This document shows, piece by piece, positions 46,131-57,508 of a DNA stretch of 64,000 nt. The position numbers and the translations under genes are program-made. Under the pieces are notes generated by a model. It had not been told where the DNA came from. It saw only the letters and a list, made by a program, of their open reading frames with translations, and made no database searches. Every line of letters starts with the position of its first letter. Within the stretch, counting starts at the first letter, position 1. The DNA is from Haemaphysalis longicornis (taxonomy: Eukaryota > Arthropoda > Arachnida > Ixodida > Ixodidae): NCBI GenBank assembly GCA_013339765.2, contig CM023457.1, positions 78,426,192 through 78,490,191 of the forward strand, read 5' to 3'.

Positions 46131-46167
46131 GCACATTTTTGGCTTTGTGGCCAGTCCTTATGACCAA

Positions 46168-46335
46168 TGCTTATTTTACGAGTTGCCTCGCGGCCCGATT
46201 TCTGCTTTATACATGCCAGTATACAGGAAATTATTAAACGAGTGCGCATTATTTATTTAATGCGCACTCGTTAAATAATTTCCTGTACAATGGCATGTAT
46301 AAACAGAAATGGGACCGCGAGGCACAATAAGCAAA
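46168..46335. mobile_element. Hairpin MITE-like inverted repeat
   Basis: Arms of about 80 bp (TGCTTATTTTACGAG...GAGTGCGCATT) and near-perfect complement, with an 8-bp loop ATTTATTT at 46251-46258. Confidence 0.88.
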
Positions 46336-49300
46336 CTGCATCAACTTTGCGAAGCAATTATACATACGTGACTTGCCAAAAACAATTGAGCAACACAACA
46401 CACCGGGGTCTCTCTGTGTAGCTTTTTTTTATGCACATCAAATATACGAGAAACCTGACTTAACAGTGCAAGAATACGAACACAAACATGAAAGCAAACA
46501 TAAATAACAGTCGAGAAAAAATTTTAACAAGCGCTGCTCATGAAGCGCGAACCCGATTATCATGCGTTTAACTGCTTGAGATGCCTACAATACAGAAGCA
46601 TTCAGATAAATGAAAACAGGACCCTCATTCCCGGTAATTCGCCGACCTGCCAAGACCACAATATGTTTTTGAACAGTAACTATTGTAGAATAGCCCAGCT
46701 TGGAAAGCTTGTCACTGCTGCATCCGCCACTTGTCCACGGGAAACACCTGTGCGTCGTAGCGCCTGTAATAAGTAAAAAAAAATGGTTCACTATAATGCT
46801 AAATTCACGCTGCTTACTAAATACAGCACCTATACAAGCCTTACACAATGTCCGTGTAAAAATATTCAGCCTAAAGTTCTAGCTTGTTACACTCGCTATG
46901 AAACATAAAACGTAATGCACTATTCATTTTTCAATACTGCGTTTTACGGGTAGCAGTTACTTGGCTCGTTCTTGAGAAAACAGTCGGAATTTCACCGAAA
47001 AATGGGCTTCACTCTTATTGCAGTAGCGCAAAGTAATATAAAAAGTCCAATAGACAAAGCGACACGCCAGCGGTTCCGTGAAATTTTGTTGTGCCATTCG
47101 TCACTTCTGCCCCGTCAGACGCGGAAGACGCGAACGGAACCCACGGAGAATCCCAGAGTTAGTGTAATTACTTTGTCGCTCGACAATACGTTTACATTGG
47201 CTCAAGAAAATAATCAAACGAAAGCTTCATTTATAGCTAGAGTTTAACTAAGCCAGCTTATACATCCGCAACTCTTATACGGCACACGAGTCCTTGCTTC
47301 AACGCATGCTGAACGTCGTGAAACTGCAGTGGGAGCACGGCTGCTTGTTCGGAAAACACAAAGCCGGAAAAAGGATAGCTAGAACTGGCGTCACACAATT
47401 GGAAGCACATGTATGGGACCACTTTTTTCTTCGCAAGAACCAACAACATAACACTAAGCAGCACTCGCGAGCGCCAGTTATAAACGACAGCTGAAGGTTT
47501 GGCGGGAACTAGCGCGAGCACTCCCGCCACCGCGAAAAGAAAAATGAAATGGTGACTTACGTTTTCAGCGGCGGCCGTAGCAGGCAAACGATGTTATTCC
47601 ACCAGTCAGGTATACTTCACACAGCCACCGACACCAAAACGCACCTCACAGACACGTACAGGAGTGCTACCGCAGTTTCAATGCCACAAAAGAGACGGAG
47701 CCGTCGGTGCAACGCGTCCGTCCACCGGCCCCGCCGCGGGTTCAAAGAACGCGCAAAGGCACAACGCTGAAGTAGTTCGACGGTCACCGTTGTGTTAGGT
47801 AACACAAATGACCAATTCCTACTGAACGTTTAACACTCTCTCTCACGCTGTTTTGAATAAGCTGCACTTTAGTTTAAGAACGCTTTGTTTCGTGGCACCG
47901 TGCTGTGGCTCTTTAGGTAACTACTTTTTGCTGCGTTGCGGCCTGTTCACTGCGCTCTAACCGTCGTTATCGTTGGGGGACCGCCGCGGGCAACGACCGC
48001 AGTGCTGCCCTCGAGTGGTGCTGCTTGCGCACCGGGTGCGCATGTACACACGCAAAATAACGCACACGAGTGCTCTACAGTGAGACTTCATGCAGCGGTA
48101 TGCAACAACAGGTAAGGCTGTCGGCATTTACACCTGCCAATACTTTTTATTTAAATGTGATACTTGACACAAGCTTGAAAATGATTTGGAACTATTTTTT
48201 TGTTCTGCGCTGTGCGTGAAAACAAATTCAAAAACATGCAAACTTCAGTAATATTTTGAGTGAACTTGAGTGGTCATTCAACTAACAAGAAAATGCCAAG
48301 ACGTGCGTAAAGGTACTCATAAATACCTGCGTCACATATAGGCTACTACTCTTCATAAAATTTTATGATCAAAAATCACGTCTGAATGAGCGCGCTGTCC
48401 AGTGTGATTTTTTGCGCACCGGCCAATGCGTGTCCTCAAGGCCGGTCGTATAGCGCTCGTTGTCCACGAATGGCTTTTGCGTACAGGCCGGCGTCTGGCC
48501 AAGCTATCGGAAGCCAAAGGGAAGCCAAGGGGCGTCCAATGATTGGCTATCGGCCAATGCTGCTTGGGTAGTGCTTCGAGTTTGGCAGTGCGAGTCAAGT
48601 TTGTTTCCCTGCGGGGTGTTTACGGCTACGGACGTGGACTTCCTCGTTTCTGTAATACTGAGATTGCGGACGCTGGATTTGGATACCTCAAACTCCTTAG
48701 AGGAATGCTATGTATTCTGCACTGATCGGCCTGGCCGTTGGTGACTGTTGTGGCGCTGGGCGAGGGCAGCAAGACACGGACATGTTGATGTGTCGCTGTC
48801 GCCTAACGTAGCATGGAGCTGATAGCCAGGGCTTCTGCATCTTCCTCACACTTTAACCACGCTCAAGCAGCGAAGACACTGCACTGCACGCGCTATTTGG
48901 GGCGAGTGCTTTTGTCGTTTTGGTGAGAAAGCATTCTTCGCTTAGCTCGGCCGATCTCGCTGACTTAAACGCTCACACTTGGTGAAAGCTGGCCGTATTT
49001 TCTAGTTTTCCTCAGCTTCCTCACTTCCACAACGGTTGAAGTGTAGAGGTCGACGAGAATCTGGCGGCCAGACTCTGGGCTTAACGTCGTGCTTGGGTGT
49101 ATAACGTTGTCAACCGGTAACTGCAGGATGGTGTACAGCCGGTCACATTAAATATTTCTGGAGTGACACACTGACTAGTTGGCCAGCGACGTATTACGGT
49201 GGAAAGCAGCGAAATGAGAAGGAATTTTTCGAACGTGCCTAACAATCCCGCCAGGACCGACGGCGGTCTCGCCCAAACTGGTGACAGAATATAGGGATAA

Positions 49301-50056
49301 GAAAAAAGGAAACCACGTGAACTATCAATTACGCATAGAAACGGCCGCATGAATTGTTGCGATCTGTGTGTGGCAGTCAACAGGGTGGATTAATTCACAG
49401 CGGAAAGGAATGTGTCGTACTTTGAGCACATTGAGCGCTCTTGCGGCATGGCGACAATGCAAGCATGCGAGCGAGGAAAGGGCGACATATCGCAGTGGGG
49501 CAGGCACCCTCGCACCCAACATCTCAACTGCGCATGTCCGTGCGTTTTCGACGGCCGCTGCCAGGTGACGGCACCGGATATCTTCGGCCGCGCACTCCGC
49601 GGTTCGTATTTGAATTGTCCATGACTGTACGTCTGCACACAACCAGTTTTGCACGCCGTTATGCCGTTATGCACGCCTACACCTATTGCGGCATTAAAAT
49701 ATCTGAGGACTCCTAACCACTGCTGAGACGCCTTGCTTCCGCATCGCGTTGTGAAAGGGCTCTGCCACGGCCGCTCGATGGAAATATGGTTGTTTCCATC
49801 GAGCTGCCGTGGCCCAGCAATCTTATCGCTGTAGACGCTCCAATTTGTGATCCGTCATAACGCTTTGGAATGGCTTTGATATGTCTCCAACGCTTTGCGC
49901 CCTTCGGCCGTTCATGTCGCCGTGAAACGGAAGAGTTGACGGCGGTAATGAATTTCGCTGATTGCACTTCCCATCCCTTCATCTGCGGCTTTTGGCGTGG
50001 ACGGCCACCTCTCCGTACGACCGAGTTTAGGCTCGCGCTGTGCAACCCCTCGTGCA
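46336..50056. other. No gene seen
   Basis: Long stretch with no recognised domain. A strong donor-like GAAAAC|GTAAGT on the minus strand near 47560 could end a non-coding 5' exon of an unidentified gene. No other feature. Confidence 0.3.
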
Positions 50057-50290
50057 GGGGCTGTATTAGGGGCTTAGCACGTTATGGGCTCTCAGCCCAT
50101 GGACGCGGGTTTGATTCCCGGCCGCGGCGGCCGCTTTTCTGTTCGAGGCGAAAAGCAAGAACGCCCGTGTGTTCGACATTTCGCTCACGTTGAAGATCCC
50201 CAGGTGGTCGAAATTAATCCGGAGCCCTCCACTACGGCGCGCCTCATAACCTGTGTAGTTACGGCGCGTTAAAACTCAAATTCAATCAAA
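50057..50290 (+). mobile_element. tRNA-derived SINE, sense
   Basis: tRNA-like head with CGGGTTTGATTCCCGGCC, body, and a TCAATCAAATC tail. Confidence 0.88.
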
Positions 50291-51321
50291 TCACTTTGGG
50301 GGCTCCGGCTGTCGGCGTCTCCTGTCGTCTCATGCAGTCACGGGTACTAAAATACCGGGACACTCGTTTTCCAGGACTTCTCGCTGGAACGTTTCATCTC
50401 CATGGGCAAAAACGCGTACTAAAAAAAACACACCGGGACACGTTTTCTAACGCCTCCTTGAGCTGCTACTTAGCGCATCTTAGCATGCTGCGTCGTGTGA
50501 CACGAAGGCAACTTACGGACAGTCTCTCTCGTTCAATTGCTTAAATCCGGTTCAACAACTTAAAAAAAAAAAAGCCGCAGAAACAAAGCAGAAATGGAAG
50601 ACTTATCTGGTGCGACGAGCAAATCACGCAGTGCTGCTCCGTGCTGGCGGTAACTATAGCTTTCGCAGTGCTTCCAGACGTGAAGGAAAGAGTGAAAGCG
50701 TCTATCGAAAGTGTTGCAGGGTCCCTTTAAAGCGAAGCTTGCCTGGCTCTTCAGTAAGGTTTGGAGGATGCTGCTGCGGGTGCTTTATGGTATCATGTGC
50801 CGTCCGGTTTTATCTTCCACCTGACAACTCTGGCTAGCCTCGGCTTACCGCCCCCACGGGGCCCGTAAGCAATTAGCTTTGGAGGTAGGGAGGTGGGGGA
50901 GGAGTGGCGTGTGGCGATGTTACACGAAGTAACGCTCGCTTCCTCGAACCGCACCCGAAGGGTTGGCTGGTGCGGCGGTTTGCTTGGGGTGGGTTGCGAC
51001 TGGGACACACTTCCTGCACGTATCACGTTCTCTGCGCTTGAAGCCGGTGGCGTCTTCACCCGGTATATCGAAGCTTTGAACGTTTGTTCTTGCGTCTCGT
51101 ATTTTTCGACGCACTCGCCACGGCCCACCGTTCTGAATAATCAGCAACTTCGCCAAGCACAGTAGCACTAAAAAAATATCCTGGTCTTAATAAGCGTCAG
51201 TGGGAATCCACGCAAAGTGAAGCTTTCACCGTACCATACCCGTGTTGAAATGTACTTGCGTGCGGCGTTTTTTCGTGGTTACAGTTTAAGCATTTGAGAA
51301 CCTCAGAAAGCGCAAACAACT
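50291..51321. other. No gene seen
   Basis: No recognised coding or repeat feature. Confidence 0.35.
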
Positions 51322-51391
51322 TGAAAAACGAGAGACGAAGAAAGGGAAAACAGGACGAGCGCTGTTCCCTTTTTCGTCTCTCGTTTTTTCA
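51322..51391. repeat. Short hairpin element
   Basis: TGAAAAACGAGAGACGAAGA and its complement TCTTCGTCTCTCG-like arm (51362-51391) around AACAGGACGAGCGCTGTT. Similar in build to the hairpin at 55075-55187. Confidence 0.85.
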
Positions 51392-51579
51392 GTCTGGCGA
51401 TTTCTGAAGGTTGAGAAATGCAATTTCACCAGCTAGCCCAACTCGCCATTCTGCTGCAGCATGTTACATTTAGGGGTTGTTCGTTTTCAGGTTTTATATA
51501 TAGTCCAAATCGAGGGGTAAAAATCGTGTGCTATTTTTTCAACTGACATTCGGGGAGAAATCAGGTGTTTTTGTGAAAC

Positions 51580-51758
51580 GATTGATTGATTGTATGGTTT
51601 AACGCGCGGACGCAACGCAGGCGATGAGGTGCGCCGTAGTGGAGGGCTCCGGATTAATTTTTACCGCCTAGGGATCTTTAAAGTGCGCCGAAATCTTGTA
51701 ATCTTGTACACACGAGCGTTTTCTCTTTTCGCCTCCATTCGGAAAGCAGCCGCCGCGG
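51580..51758 (-). mobile_element. SINE, antisense, head-truncated, with target duplication
   Basis: The 12-bp duplication TTTTTGTGAAAC flanks it exactly (51568-51579 and 51759-51770). The tRNA-like head is missing and the ATCAATCAATC tail is present. Confidence 0.92.
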
Positions 51759-52153
51759 TTTTTGTGAAACCATTCCGAAGTTTTTTCTCGTTAATCGATA
51801 GATGTACCAAGCTTGTTTTAATACTCGTTTTGCTTTAAAGCTTATCACGAACTTTTTAACTCTACTGCGTTAAAATTGGTGTTTATTTCACGCTGGTAAT
51901 CGGGTGGTTTTCAGGATTCTCTTTAAAATGCTCTCCGAAATTTGGCATTTGTTTGGAAATGAATAATGGTAGTAAATAGCATTGATAACCTCTAGCAAAT
52001 GAAACATTTTATTCACGAAAAGCTGTTCATCGATTGTTCCCTCATCCTTGTTTCCATACATAATTGTGATCTGCTTGCGCAACTTGTCGGTCTTCATTCT
52101 TGGCCTGTCTGATCGCTGAACGTATCCCAACTACAGAAAAGGTTCTCTCGACA

Positions 52154-52474
52154 GCGAAAAGCAAAAACGCCCGTGTGTACGAGATTTGGGCGCACGATAA
52201 ATATCCCCAGGGGGTCGAAATTAATCCGGAGCCCTCCACTACGGCGCGCCCCATCGCCTGCGTTGCGTCGGCGCGTTAAACCCTACAACCAATCACTCAA
52301 TCGATCAAAGATCCCCAGGTGGTCAAAATTAATCCGGAGCCCTCCACTACGGCGCGCCTCATCGCCTGCGTTGCGTCGGCGCGTTAAACCCTACAATCAA
52401 TCAACATCAATCATAAATCATCAACAATCAATCATCAATCAATCAATCACATCATCAATCAATCAATCAATCAA
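52154..52474 (+). mobile_element. Dimeric SINE with (ATCA)n tail, one insertion
   Basis: A head-less SINE body (to about 52303) is followed at once by a second partial body (from about 52308) and a long ATCA/AATC tail. The 11-bp duplication TTCTCTCGACA flanks the whole unit (52143-52153 and 52475-52485), so the dimer inserted as one molecule. Confidence 0.9.
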
Positions 52475-52984
52475 TTCTCTCGACAACACAGCTTTCATTA
52501 GCTAGACACAACAATGTCAGTGCAGTATTTGCCAGCCTGGAGCAGCGAGCGGTACAGTCATGCCAATACTCAATGAGCTCGGAAGGGAGTGCTTGTGCGC
52601 TTGTTTCCAGCAAGTACTGGTTGAGAACGGCGCACTGTCAGCCCATGATTATGCAGATCGTTACTTCGAAAAGGTCCATTCAGAAAGATTTCGGGTTTAA
52701 CCCGAATCTCTGGAAACACGCTCGAAGTGTAAGAATCGGGTAAAATCGGGTTTTGCCCGAAAACGAACAGCCTTAGATGTTGCATGATGTAAGAGCTCAT
52801 TTTTCAAAATGGTGAGTAGTTGCGAGCCCATCGATAATCCTTAACAAAACTTCTACGTGAACACACCGTTATAAGCGCAGAAAACGTTATAAATGCAGTA
52901 CTGGGGCTCCTGGAACTTGACTGGAATACACTTTTATTGAAACCCGATCAGACTCCCTGTCTGGATACCGACCAGTGGGTGAGC

Positions 52985-53190
52985 CCTTAGTCCAGGAGTC
53001 CTTGGCTTTGGCTGGCCGTCTGAGCCCGTCTCTGGTTAGGCGGATTCCGTGTTGCGTTGGACAACGGGGTCGCCCACTGGGAAGGGGAGGTTTTGGGATT
53101 GGTAGAGAGTTTGGGTGTGTGGAAGCATTCCCATACGATGTGGTAAGGAGTACCTATTTCGATGCAAAGCTTGTACTGTAGTGAGTGAGG
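52985..53190 (-). pseudogene. I-like LINE C-terminal fragment
   Basis: The minus strand encodes GTPYHIVWECFHTP (C-terminal finger region) and ends QTASQSQGLLD then stop, as in the remnant at 38661-39872 (HMVRECRQSP, AAKDQDFLD). Confidence 0.7.
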
Positions 53191-54139
53191 TGTTGCGACG
53201 GATTCAGTCTGAGAAGGCGAAGAAAAAAATTGACCGCGTATCTGCTTATTTCGTTTCAAATGTCGTCTTTGTAGACATTTGCCAAGGAAATGCCCGCCTT
53301 TGCTTTCCCGCTCACCTCTCATGCTGTTCCTGTACGGTCGCGCTCATCTCAAAATAAACACACCAAAATATTGCTCGAGCCGATTTGAATTTGCCGCGTT
53401 TCAGTGTTACAGGCCGGGTTCCTCGATGCCAGCGCTGCAGTACGGCGGAGACGCGCGTGAATCGAGGCGGCCGACTTAAGTTTTATAGAACCGCGTAGCC
53501 GTGCTCCATGTGCGTTCCAAGCATACCGTGGAACCTAGCTAGTGGAACCTTTCGTTGCGGTTGCCCCGTGATTTTTCATATGCCGCCAGGAGGTGGCGCG
53601 GGCAACAGCAGGCGGCGGTTTTCTGCAGTAGTTGTAGAATATAATTTGCTATCGAAAAGCCAAGCATCATAAAATTTTTAATAACGGAACACTGTAAATA
53701 TTCCTTGTGTACTAATTTCCTGTCTATTTGCGTAATGTCTTGTTCTTGTTGACAAGTATGAACATATAAACCGGGCTTAGACGTTTACATTTGGCTGTGA
53801 GTATATGAGACTATTGCGCAATATCTGTTTTACTTTGGGCGGGTGGCTGAATCGAGTCACACATACTACAGACAGACCGAAATTTCTGGTTTTAAGTAGC
53901 CCAAGAAAGACTATCGTCTTTAAATACCCGCAGAAACGGGAGAATGGACGAAGCAAAGTGGGCGCCGCTGCAGGGCTGTCAACTGGGACCGTCGGCGGGG
54001 TCCGCGCGCGCTACATATGGTTGTTTCACCGGGGAACGTAGCCCCCTCTCCCTCGAAAGAAGGGACCGCGGCGGCGGGGAGCGGGGGGCAGTTGGTTCGT
54101 TGAAAGCATGTAAGACGGAACGCTGTAACCTTCTGTGCT
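53191..54139. other. No gene seen
   Basis: No recognised feature. Confidence 0.35.
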
Positions 54140-55600
54140 TCTACATGAAGAAATCCTGTTGTTTTCCTTTGCACTCGAACGAGTAGTGGTGTTTCTTGAA
54201 CGACGACAGCGACCGAAAGGATAGACACATGTTCGCTACTACATGAGGTGTTGGGGAGACCAGGTGCCATGGTGTATTGTGAGGGAAGGTGCGAGTTCGA
54301 AATTGGCGGACAGTGACTCGGGGTGGAGGGAAGGTGCGGAGAGAGAGCTTGTAATGTGTGGGAATGTCGTTGCAGGTGAGTAGGAAGTGGGCATACAAGG
54401 TGGGAGGAGAGTCGGGGGCGGACCGGTGTATCGCTTCTCGGGCCGCGTCGTGAGCCGCTCCATTGCCGACTACGAGTCCACAGACTGTTGCACTTCTCGG
54501 GGAGGTAAGTTGAGTGACTCAGTGCAGTGGACCTTGTTGTAGGTTACGACAGGATTCCTGCGACTCGGTGATTACTGTCGGTTACTCGCGACGGGTGGAG
54601 GTAAGGGGTATTGCGAGGGCTATCTCTTCAGCTTCAGTTTGTGTTGAGGCCCACGCGGAAGCAGGGATGATGATTCGTTTTTGGCTGCCTGCAGTGGCGA
54701 CGGCATTGGTTGATCGGTTGGGTTATGGGGATGCATCCACGGAAAGCGTGCCGGGAACATGTTGGTGGCGGGTGTGGATCTATACTTTGTGACCGTCGTG
54801 GATGCCTGGATGCATGTTTCGGGATACCGGGGTGACTTTGATGCGAGCACGCAGTTGGAGGACTGTGTACCAGGCGGTAAGGCTGAGTCGGGGTTAAGGT
54901 ACAGCCGAGTTAAGGTACAACTAGTGGACGTGAGCTCTTCCCAGGTGCTACTTACTGCCAAGCGCAAGGACAAGTCAGTAGAGGTGTCGCTGGGGAGGCC
55001 GAGTGCCGTTTTGTACGCTTGTCTAAGTAAATATCCACAACACTTATTGAAGGCGGGCCAGTTGGTACATAATTGATTTATAAAACAGCGCGGGAAACGA
55101 GGACTACAGAAAGGGCACACAGACAGGACACCCTGCCTTGTCTGTGTGCCCTTTCTGTAGCTTCGTTTCCCGCGCTGTATTATAAATCCGTAAATATAGT
55201 TTCTCGTGCTTTGCTTATTTGATGGACAGGTCAAGATCTCTGTATGTGAGGCGACTGATAAGGAAAGCTTGAACCGAGCGGGAAGTGTTAGCTTCTTTGA
55301 GTACGTTTGTGGGTGATGCGCTAACTATAGTTGTGACGATTGGGTAACTACGTGATGGTGTGTGTTCCTCAGCCATCTCGTGGTACTAGGGGTACCGAGT
55401 ACCCGGAGATGGGTAACTGCAGGAACGGGGCGGTCTGTATAATAGCCGGGTCCGGTGCATTGTGGTTTCCCTGAATTCTCTGCTGAAGGGTTATCAGTGG
55501 GGTTTTTTTCGGGGGTCGGGTCAGACCATATTTAGAGAGATACGTGCTAGTGATGTCGATGGCTCGCTGAAGTGATTCTTGTTGTTTGCCCATGGAACTT
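54140..55600 (-). pseudogene. I-like LINE remnant, decayed
   Basis: The minus strand shows pieces in several frames: SGYSVPLVPRDG (55410), then LRQAYKTALGLPSDTSTDL (55020 region) and TWEELTSTSCTLTRLYL, matching the post-RT region of the plus-strand remnant at 38.7 kb. A C-terminal part lies near 54390. Frame changes, and a hairpin insert, show it is dead. Confidence 0.8.
55075..55187. repeat. Hairpin element inserted in LINE remnant
   Basis: Arms of about 53 bp: ATTTATAAAACAGCGCGGGA, then CTACAGAAAGGGCACACAGA, with their complements, and an 8-bp loop (ACCCTGCC). It interrupts the LINE frame. Confidence 0.88.
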
Positions 55601-55763
55601 CAGTTGGTCCATATGGTGAGATGAAATTTTTTTTCGACCTAATTTATTCACTTCGTTTACAGGGAGCCTCTCCCCGAGAAGTTGCGCCTCAATCCGCGCA
55701 TTCTACGGCCTGTTTCTTATTCTTCGTGACGTCGAACAGTTTGCGTGTCATTTATCCGTCCAG

Positions 55764-56009
55764 CACTGCAAATGTTTCCCGTTCTGATGGACTCGCAGGA
55801 CATGGCTGGTGCGGTGCCACGCCGTGAGAGGATTCCCAGCATCATCACTCCAGACTACATTGAACTTCTCCAGGGCCTCTGTGTGGTGTCTCACCCGACC
55901 AAACGCGACGTTGCCGCCGTCTTTGACGAGTTCCGCCGGACTCTGGGCGGTGGAGGCAGGGCGCAGCCTTCGACGTCCCGAGGGGGCAGCGGTCGCGGCG
56001 ACCCCTCCG
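55764..56009 (+). CDS. Unknown plus-strand gene, exon upstream of 60.8 kb exon
   Basis: An open frame ends at a donor (CCTCCG|GTGAGA) in phase 1. It encodes PSIITPDYIELLQGLCVVSH, AAVFDEFRRTL and a Gly/Ser/Arg-rich linker. The start is uncertain: acceptors at 55763 (ATCCGTCCAG) or 55798 (GACTCGCAG) both keep the frame. The phase-1 end joins exactly to the phase-1 acceptor at 60769, giving an Ala codon. The family is not recognised. Confidence 0.5.
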
Positions 56010-57173
56010 GTGAGAATTCGTAGACACACGCGTACACTACAGAACGTAGGTGTTATTTGGTGAAATAGAAACTCGCCGTTCTGGTGAAATAGAAACTGGT
56101 GAAATCTGGTGAAATAGAAACTTGCTCAGCCCCATTCCAGATACGAAAGACTTCCGTGAAAACGCAAGGAGTACTCATTAACTCTCAAAATTTTTGGCTA
56201 CATTGATTTGATGTGGACGGGAATGACGTTATACGGCCAGGACTAAAACCATAGTTACTAGGGTGTTAACTGCATATTAGCAATAAAGGGCTACGATCAA
56301 ACGGAACAAATATCCCTAAAATTGCCGAGTCATCTGTCTTAGTGGTGACTTTGGTCAGTGGCCGTCAATCGCACGAACTCGGTTCGGCGACGTCATAGAT
56401 GAATTGGCGGAAGGTTTCTGGGGAGTCGGCACTGCTCCGTATGTTTTCTTTATTATCTCAATTATTTGTCGGAAGTTTCAATAAAACTGGCATCATTGTT
56501 ATCGGGCAAAAAGTTTTTGGGTGAACTGAACTTGTATTTTGTCTTCATGGTCCCTTTAACTAACCTGAATGTCGGTGGCGAGCGATGCGACAGGCGGTGA
56601 TGTGTTGTTCGCCAACGTGATGCTTGTAATTATCATAGAGTGTGACGTACGCGTAGTTCTGGCATCTACAGGGAACGCACGTTATAACGTAATCGCTTTA
56701 TAGGAATGCTCGCTTTGCTCGAAGCGTTCGTGTCCACTCGGTGGTGCATGAATGGAGATCAAATATCCCCGCTTTCAACGAAGTACCGCTTATAACGAAC
56801 TCAAATAACCAAGGATATATCGCCCTCTCCTGTGAACCGGTATACCGCCAAAAGAGGCAACGTGAAAAGAAACTCATAGGGAGCATTTTTCTCACTCTAC
56901 AATGTTTCTACACACGCTAAGAAGGTAAATTGCCCACTTACGCGTTCCATAAAAGCGTGCTCTTGTGTCGCTGTGATGTGTTGACGCTTTGCTCTCTTGT
57001 CGCGCGTTGTTGTGTCGCTGTGCCCTTTTGTCGCGTGCTCTTTTCACGCCGTGCTGTTCTGTCGGGGCTCTGTTGTCGCGTGCCCTTCTGAAGCGTGCTG
57101 TTTTGAGGCCCCTCCTCCCCCCCGTCCCTCTGTACCATATATTCGTCCCATTCCATTTCCCCGCATCTGAAGT
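56010..57173. other. Intronic sequence with a MITE right end
   Basis: 56340-56555 ends ACTTGTATTTTGTCTTCATGG then TCCCT and TTAA (56556-56559), the right end of the AGGAGCC family. No left end was identified. No exon seen. Confidence 0.5.
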
Positions 57174-57508
57174 GGTGTATACTGGCGTCACTAAATAAGC
57201 TACGCTTAAGAGTACCGCCACTTCGGGCACCCGGAAGCGTCTGGGCGCCATTTTATTTCTGGCTAGCAGTGTTGCCATCTCTCCCAACGAAACCGCCGCC
57301 GGTTGTGACGCGCAGAGTGCGACCGGCTGCTCTATCGTCCGCGCAGCAGAGAGAGAGAGAAGGTTCCCAGAAACAAAATGGCTGCGCCAATATGTGAACA
57401 AATATCCCGTGGGGCCGACCGAAAAATGAAAATCCTGGCGGCACATAACAATGAGAGAAAAGAGTGCCGATACTCTAAAGCCTTTATTTAGTGACGCTAG
57501 TGTACACC
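57174..57508. mobile_element. MITE with TAGCGTCACTAAATAA inverted ends
   Basis: The left end GGTGTATACTGGCGTCACTA and the complement at 57484-57508 match over about 45 bp, with AGAGTACCGCCACTT/AGAGTATCGGCACTC continuing inside. There is no coding capacity. Confidence 0.82.

Noticed and set aside
47258..47587. Minus-strand frame with hydrophobic start and GTAAGT
   Set aside because: The frame passes through a good donor, so most of it would be intron; at best a 5' non-coding exon.
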